NCBI GenBank assembly: GCA_903847975.1
Contig: CAINFC010000050.1
Coordinates: 21,540 to 85,539 of the forward strand
Length of the DNA stretch: 64,000 nt
From: an uncultured Acidobacteriota bacterium
GTDB taxonomy: Bacteria; Acidobacteriota; UBA6911; CAINFC01
Direction of reading: 5' to 3'
The position numbers and the translations under genes were made by a program. Below the pieces are notes generated by a model that had not been told where the DNA came from, searched no databases, and worked only from the letters and a program-made list of their open reading frames with translations. Below, piece after piece: positions 59,410 through 64,000 of this stretch; the first letter of the stretch is position 1, and each line of letters opens with the position of its first letter.

Positions 59410-60629
59410 CGGTTCGCTCCTTTCCCGAAAAGCACCGCCAGGCCCGGCCGTCCCGCCAGGATCAGCCAGGCCAGCGGATAAAGTATGGCCGTGGCGGCGA
59501 AAACGGGGACGAAAGAGTATCCGTCCGCCACCGGCCCGATCAGCAGGTTGGAAATCATCCCGGCCGCTCCGCCGCAGGTCCCGGTCAAACCGACGACGGT
59601 TCCCACATCCCGCGACGGGACAAGATCGCCGATCAGGGTCATGAAGTTGGAAATCCAGATCCCGTGGGCCAGCATCAGGACGGACATCAGCCCGATGGCC
59701 AAGCCGGCGGTGGAAGCTCGGGTGGCCAGCCAGGAGGCCGGGGTGAGCATCGCCGCCAGCAGCATCAGGGCGATGCGGGCCCGCCGCGGCTCCCAGCCGC
59801 CGGACACCAGGCGGTCGGAAAGTCGGCCCCCGGCGATCTGGACCAGACCCAGAACAAAAAAGGGGATCCAGCTCAGCGCGCCGATTTCCGCCAGGTCGAG
59901 CCCCCTCTCCCGCGAGAGATACTGCGGGATCCAGAACATGTAAAAATAAAAGACCGGATCGAAAAAGAAGCGCGCCAGGAGCAGGCGCCGCACTTCGGCC
60001 TGCGCGATGAGCTCCCGAATGCGGGAGGTCTCGCGGAGGGCCACCGTCTCCCGCCCCTCCGACCGGCCATGGAAAGCCGCCTGCCAGGCCAGGAGCCAGA
60101 GCAATCCGAGCAGGGCGGTGGCCATAAAGGCGCCACGCCAGCCGAAAAGCGCGGCTCCCCAGGCGGTGAGCGGCGGAGCCAGCACCGCCCCGAAAGCGGA
60201 CCCGCCGGTGGCCACACCCATGGCCAGGGCCCGCCGCTCCTCCGGCATCCATTCGACGACCCCCTTGGCCGCTGCCGGGAAGCAGGCTCCTTCGCCCGCT
60301 CCCAGGAAAAAACGGGCGATGCCCAGTCCCCAGGGCCCCGCCACCCAGCCGTGAGCGGCGCTGGCCAGCGACCAGAGCCCGACCGAAAAGGCCAGCCCCA
60401 GCCGCGTGCCGAGCCGGTCCATCAGCCGGCCGCCGACGGTGAACATCACCGTGTAGCTCAGCACAAAGGCGAAGACCACGCGGGAATAAACGGCATTGGA
60501 CATGGAAAATTCCGCGGTCAGGACAGGGGCCAGGACGCTGAGCACCTGGCGGTCGAGAAAGCTCAGCGCCGAGGCCAGGAACATCAGGCCGCATAAAAAC
60601 CAGGCCCTGGAGAGAGGCATTCTGCTCAT
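59406..60629 (-). CDS. MFS transporter (anion:cation symporter type, sugar-acid-like)
   Basis: 407 aa with about 12 membrane helices. The first loop has the MFS motif GGRLMDRLGTRLGLAFSVGL (G-x-L-x-D-R-x-G-x-R). The sequence LDRQVLSVLAPVLTAEFSMS and PAAAKGVVEWMPEERRALAM are typical of the ACS family that includes hexuronate and galactarate transporters; FFFDPVFYFYMFWIPQYLSR begins the second half. It would import a small sugar or sugar acid released by the exported glycosidases. First gene of the operon; the ATG at 60629 lacks a clear ribosome-binding site. The divergent glycosidase gene starts 105 bp away. Confidence 0.85.
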   Translation of the reverse strand: MSRMPLSRAWFLCGLMFLASALSFLDRQVLSVLAPVLTAEFSMSNAVYSRVVFAFVLSYTVMFTVGGRLMDRLGTRLGLAFSVGLWSLASAAHGWVAGPWGLGIARFFLGAGEGACFPAAAKGVVEWMPEERRALAMGVATGGSAFGAVLAPPLTAWGAALFGWRGAFMATALLGLLWLLAWQAAFHGRSEGRETVALRETSRIRELIAQAEVRRLLLARFFFDPVFYFYMFWIPQYLSRERGLDLAEIGALSWIPFFVLGLVQIAGGRLSDRLVSGGWEPRRARIALMLLAAMLTPASWLATRASTAGLAIGLMSVLMLAHGIWISNFMTLIGDLVPSRDVGTVVGLTGTCGGAAGMISNLLIGPVADGYSFVPVFAATAILYPLAWLILAGRPGLAVLFGKGANR

Positions 60630-60635
60630 ATGATT

Positions 60636-60664
60636 TTGTAAAACGATGGCCCGCCGTTTATATT
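60636..60664 (+). promoter_or_regulatory. Promoter of the 60734 glycosidase gene
   Basis: TTGTAA (60636-60641), 17-bp spacer, TATATT (60659-60664), in the short region diverging from the MFS gene. The predicted leader is about 63 nt with AGGAGG before the ATG. Confidence 0.45.
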
Positions 60665-60733
60665 ACATTAGGAAAAAGGAAAAAGGATGCTTCGCGAAAG
60701 AATCCATTGCCGATCGCCACAGGAGGAATTGCC

Positions 60734-62680
60734 ATGTTGATACCGCTGCTTCTCGTACTTCTGGCCGCCGGCCCTTTGCCGGAAGGCGGTCCGGGCTGGT
60801 GGGCGCACGAGCCGCTGCGCTGGCTGCAGACCAATTTCCGGCAGACCGATGCCGCCGCCGATCCCCGGAAAATTGTAGCCCAGGCCGCGGAGTTTCATGC
60901 CAATGTGCTGCACGCAGGCATGGGAGGCATTGCCGCCTATTACCCGACGAGGATCCCCTTTCATCCGACCAGTCCTTTTCTGCCGCCGGACCGGGATTTT
61001 TTCGGACAGATCCTTTCCGAAGCCCATTCCCGGGGGATCCGGGTCGTCGGCCGCTTCGATTTCAGCAAAACCGGGCGGGAAGCTTACCTGGCCCACCCCG
61101 AATGGTTTTTCCGGAAAGCCAACGGCGAACCGGTGGTTTACAACGGGCTGTATTCGGCCTGCATCAACGGCGGCTGGTATCAGGAGCACATTTTCCGGAT
61201 CCTCGAAGAAGCCCTGGAAAAGTATGATGTCGACGGCCTCTTCTTCAACATGTTCGGAAACCAGTCCAGGGATTACAGCGGGACGTTCGTCGGGCACTGC
61301 CATTGCGACGCCTGCCGCACGAAGTTCCGGGCCCGCTTCCACCGCGAGCTGCCGGCCGAGCCGGATGAAGACTATCGCCGGTTCCTGGCGGAAAGCGCCC
61401 GCCAGGTTTCGGAGCGCATCGGCCGGCTGATCCACACAAAGAGGCCCGCCGCCGGATACTTCAACTACATTCAGGAAACCACCGACGGCATCATGTCCGA
61501 ATCGAACACCGCCGTCGCCCGGCCGCTCCCACTCTGGCCCTACAGCGCCAGCGACAACGTCAACCGGGCCCGCAACAGCCAGCCCGGCAAGGCTGCGGTG
61601 AACCTCTGCATGCAGTTTGTCGATTTCCCCTGGCGCTTCGCCACCGTACCGGAGGGAGAAATTCGCCTGCGCCTGTGGCAGAACGTGGCCCACGGAGGAG
61701 CCCTGGCCTTCGCAGTGAACGGAACCCTGGACCAGCAGGATCGCCAGGCGGTCGAAGCCGCCCGGCCGGTGTTCGCCTGGGCGGCTGAAAAGGAGTCCTA
61801 TTATGCCGCACAGGAGAGCGCTGCCCGCGTGCTGCTCCTCGGCGGAGCGGAAACGGAGTCCTACCGCGGACTGTTCCGGCTGCTGAGCGAAGAGCATATC
61901 CCGTTCGCGGTGTCCTCGAATATGGATTGGGTCGGAATGAGAAGCTACGACCTGGTGGTCGCCGCGGACCAGGCGCCGGCGGCCCTGAAAAGCTACCTGG
62001 ACGGCGGCGGCCGAGTGCTGGTGGCTCATTCCCGGAAGCCCGGATTTCTGGCAGAGGAAGCGCTCGCAGCGCGAGCCGACGTCAAAGGCTACCTGCGCGT
62101 CCGCCGGCCGGAGAAACTTCCCTCCCTGCAGGGAACCGCGCTCCTCCTGCTGGACGGACCGTTTACGGAAACGGCCGGGCGGCACGACCCCGAGCTGACC
62201 CTGGTGCCCCCTTCGATGTTCGGTCCGCCGGAGCTGATCCACACCGACATGAAGGATACCGACATCCCGGCGCTGCTCTGGCTGGAAGAGGGCCGGGCCG
62301 CCTGGGTCCCCTGGAATCTGGGCGCGCTCTATTACCGGCACAGCCTGCCGGCGCACGCCGGGCTTTTCCGCGACCTGGTCCACCGGCTGCTGCCCGGCGG
62401 GCGGCAGCTGGAAACGGACGCCCACCCCCTGGTGGAAATGACCCTGATGCGTCAGAAAGACAGAATGCTGCTGCACCTGATCAATCTTTCCGGTCATTCC
62501 CAGACCGGGTATTTTGCTCCTCTGCCCACCGGCCCGATCCGGATCCGCCTTGCCGGACGTTTCCGGACGGCAAGCGCGCTGCGAGGCGGCGCGATCCTTT
62601 CCGCAAAAACGGTCGATGCACGAACGGAATTCAGCCTGCCCCGGCTCCGCGACTACGAACTGATTGTCCTGGCCCCCTGA
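60734..62680 (+). CDS. Secreted TIM-barrel glycoside hydrolase-like protein, paralog of 52655-54850
   Basis: 648 aa from the ATG at 60734 (ACAGGAGGA 7 nt upstream). Signal peptide MLIPLLLVLLAAGPLPEG. The mature start WWAHEPLRWLQTNFRQTDAA parallels the WWEGEPLRIIDVVSSFNQLD of the 731-aa protein. Barrel segments SRGIRVVGRFDFSKTGREAY and YDVDGLFFNMFGNQSRDYSG are followed by a C-x-C-x-x-C cluster (GHCHCDACRTKFRARFH). A trimerisation-like middle domain (SYDLVVAADQAPAALKSYLD) and a beta-rich C-terminus (LLHLINLSGHSQTGYFAPLP) complete the plan. It probably acts on a plant or microbial glycan. It diverges from the MFS-isomerase operon and may be coregulated with it. Confidence 0.78.
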   Translation: MLIPLLLVLLAAGPLPEGGPGWWAHEPLRWLQTNFRQTDAAADPRKIVAQAAEFHANVLHAGMGGIAAYYPTRIPFHPTSPFLPPDRDFFGQILSEAHSRGIRVVGRFDFSKTGREAYLAHPEWFFRKANGEPVVYNGLYSACINGGWYQEHIFRILEEALEKYDVDGLFFNMFGNQSRDYSGTFVGHCHCDACRTKFRARFHRELPAEPDEDYRRFLAESARQVSERIGRLIHTKRPAAGYFNYIQETTDGIMSESNTAVARPLPLWPYSASDNVNRARNSQPGKAAVNLCMQFVDFPWRFATVPEGEIRLRLWQNVAHGGALAFAVNGTLDQQDRQAVEAARPVFAWAAEKESYYAAQESAARVLLLGGAETESYRGLFRLLSEEHIPFAVSSNMDWVGMRSYDLVVAADQAPAALKSYLDGGGRVLVAHSRKPGFLAEEALAARADVKGYLRVRRPEKLPSLQGTALLLLDGPFTETAGRHDPELTLVPPSMFGPPELIHTDMKDTDIPALLWLEEGRAAWVPWNLGALYYRHSLPAHAGLFRDLVHRLLPGGRQLETDAHPLVEMTLMRQKDRMLLHLINLSGHSQTGYFAPLPTGPIRIRLAGRFRTASALRGGAILSAKTVDARTEFSLPRLRDYELIVLAP

Positions 62681-62708
62681 GTGTTTTCTGATGCCGGCAG
62701 ATGGGATA

Positions 62709-62746
62709 TCATCATCGCGATCGCAATCGCAATCGAAATCGAAAGC
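62709..62746. repeat. Hexanucleotide simple-sequence tract (AATCGC/AATCGA)
   Basis: Upstream of the DUF1800 gene a 6-bp period runs through GCGATC, GCAATC, GCAATC, GAAATC, GAAAGC: about five units with the pattern NNNATCGN. A candidate slippage site in a promoter region. Confidence 0.6.
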
Positions 62747-62807
62747 AATGACAGGAGAAGGACCGGTTTATTATTCCGTCCGGTGACAATTCGAAGAGAG
62801 GTTGCCT

Positions 62808-64000
62808 ATGATTTATTACCAAAGGTCAGGCGCTTTCCGCGCGCTCCTTCCGTGGCTGCTCGGAGCCGTACTCCTGATTCTCGGCCCCTGCCCGGGACGG
62901 GCGCAGTCCGCGGCCGGCCGCGTGGGATTCCTGGATGAAGTGGACTGCAACACGATCGGCGGATGGGCCTGGAATCAGGCATCCCCTGCCATGACCCTTT
63001 TTATCGACCTCTACGAAGGGGAGGCGCTGATAGACACCGTGGCCGCCGACCGATTCCGCCCGGATTTGCTTCAGAACGGGATAGGAGACGGCTACCACGC
63101 CTTTCTCCTCCCGATTCCCCCTGCCTTCCGGGACGGACAGCGCCACATCATCACCGCGAAATTCGCCGGCACGGACATCGAACTGCAGAAGTCCGGGCAC
63201 GATGTGACCTGTCCCGCCTTTGCCGACCTGGATACGGTGCGGCTTCTGGAGCAGGCCACGTTCGGGCCCAGCGGCGCCCTCGTGGAGCATGTAAAAAAAA
63301 TCGGAATAGAGTCGTTTCTGGATGAGCAGTTCTCCGCTCCGCTTTCCGGCTACCCCTCGATGCCCTACTACCCGACTTCGGCACCGACCGGCTGCCAGTA
63401 TGTTTCCAGCGATCCCTATGGCCCGAGTAGCCTGTGCTACCGGGATAACTATTCCCTCTTTCCGCTGCAGCTCCGCTTCTTTCGAAACGCCCTGACCGCC
63501 ACGGACCAGCTCCGGCAGAGGGTGGCCTTTGCACTTTCCCAGATTTTCGTGATTTCCGGCGTAAAAATCACCCAGCCTTACGCCTTGTCGGAATTCCAGC
63601 AGATTCTGTTCCGCAACGCGTTCGGCAATTTCCGGCAGCTGCTGCAGGAGGTGACCCTCAGCCCGGCCATGGGCCGCTACCTGGACATGGTCAACAACGA
63701 CAAGCCCAACCCCCAGCGGGGAATTTCCGCCAATGAAAACTATGCCCGGGAGATCCTGCAGCTGTTTTCCGTCGGCCTCTACCTGCTGAATCCGGACGGC
63801 AGCCGGGTGCTGGATCCTGCCGGAAAGCCGGTCCCCACCTACACCCAGTCGACGATCGAGAACCTGGCACGGGTGTTCACCGGCTGGACCTACCCGACGA
63901 TTCCCGGGGCCAAACTGCAGATGCGCAACCCGACTTATTTCCTGGGTCCGATGGAGCTCTACCCCGGCAACCACGACACGGATCCGAAAACCCTGCTGAA
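62808..64000 (+). CDS. Secreted DUF1800 domain protein (partial, C-terminus off the right edge)
   Basis: The first 397 codons; no stop before the edge. The ATG at 62808 has GAGAGG about 7 nt upstream. The signal peptide includes WLLGAVLLILGPCPGRAQS. An N-terminal beta-domain (RVGFLDEVDCNTIGGWAWNQ and following, to about residue 135) is a common add-on in Acidobacteriota exports. The DUF1800 domain then starts: LDTVRLLEQATFGPSGALVE, TDQLRQRVAFALSQIFVISG, and the hallmark NENYAREILQLFSVGLYLLN, then TIENLARVFTGWTYP. DUF1800 genes are usually followed by a DUF1501 gene, an exported pair of unknown function; that region is outside the window. Confidence 0.88.
   Translation, partial: MIYYQRSGAFRALLPWLLGAVLLILGPCPGRAQSAAGRVGFLDEVDCNTIGGWAWNQASPAMTLFIDLYEGEALIDTVAADRFRPDLLQNGIGDGYHAFLLPIPPAFRDGQRHIITAKFAGTDIELQKSGHDVTCPAFADLDTVRLLEQATFGPSGALVEHVKKIGIESFLDEQFSAPLSGYPSMPYYPTSAPTGCQYVSSDPYGPSSLCYRDNYSLFPLQLRFFRNALTATDQLRQRVAFALSQIFVISGVKITQPYALSEFQQILFRNAFGNFRQLLQEVTLSPAMGRYLDMVNNDKPNPQRGISANENYAREILQLFSVGLYLLNPDGSRVLDPAGKPVPTYTQSTIENLARVFTGWTYPTIPGAKLQMRNPTYFLGPMELYPGNHDTDPKTLL

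Noticed and set aside
59410..60594. Apparent 395-residue N-terminal extension of the isomerase (883-residue frame)
   Set aside because: It is an out-of-frame shadow of the MFS gene; AAAGGAG 8 nt before the ATG at 59409 fixes the isomerase start.

Overview
The window is a GC-rich Gram-negative-type bacterial chromosome segment. The gene mix is typical of Acidobacteriota, perhaps a Bryobacter/Solibacter-like lineage: Tat-exported sulfatases and Gfo/Idh oxidoreductases, a YncE/phosphoesterase fusion, PQQ-type beta-propellers, a DUF1800 protein, secreted glycosidases and very large hybrid histidine kinases. The assignment is inference from gene families; no rRNA or tRNA gene was seen.

Region 1 (1-15.2 kb, minus strand). 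hdrC-hdrB-hdrA (hdrA runs off the left edge) follows a good sigma70-type promoter and a leader of about 215 nt. Upstream lie a saccharopine-dehydrogenase-family protein, a Tat sulfatase, a YncE/phosphoesterase, RNase R (its stop overlaps the next start) and a TgpA-like transglutaminase/DUF58 pair.

Region 2 (16.0-21.0 kb) is a foreign-looking, lower-GC island. It holds one complete ISAzo13-type element, a nearly identical truncated copy, the C-terminal remnant of an IS1634-like transposase, a decapitated reading frame next to the IS, and a two-gene secreted-protein cassette of Chloroflexi-like style. The cassette leader contains a terminator with a possible mutually exclusive antiterminator.

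Region 3 (21.0-25.1 kb): an O-methyltransferase diverges from an NlpC/P60 - VanZ - (EcfT-like membrane domain fused to a THEP1-type NTPase) operon.

Region 4 (25.1-40.4 kb) is a signalling block. An AAA/TPR/PAS hybrid kinase and a second multi-receiver kinase overlap by 4 bp and run into a 1051-aa NAD-glutamate dehydrogenase. Convergent to them are a hybrid kinase and a single-domain response regulator. The hybrid kinase and the next sulfatase diverge from promoters placed exactly where both mRNAs would be leaderless.

Region 5 (40.5-45.9 kb): sulfatase, PQQ-like propeller, Tat Gfo/Idh oxidoreductase, a strong bidirectional terminator, and a convergent dockerin-bearing secreted propeller protein.

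Region 6 (46.0-52.4 kb) is the most interesting locus. It is a tight four-gene operon: heme oxygenase fused to an unknown domain, a stand-alone B12-binding protein carrying the CarH-type W-x9-EH photoreceptor signature and full B12 ligand motifs, a soluble histidine kinase, and a multi-receiver hybrid kinase. It reads as a candidate light/tetrapyrrole-sensing system. The promoter has a 19-bp palindrome at the start site.

Region 7 (52.6-64 kb) is a carbohydrate locus: MFS transporter - sugar isomerase - GH106-like rhamnosidase - TIM-barrel glycosidase, a divergent paralogous glycosidase, and a partial DUF1800 protein.

Four copies of an imperfect palindromic intergenic element (130-165 bp, ends like CGGTAGAAAGTCCC / GGGACTTTTTGCCGGG) lie just downstream of genes at 16.0, 37.4, 52.5 and 54.9 kb.
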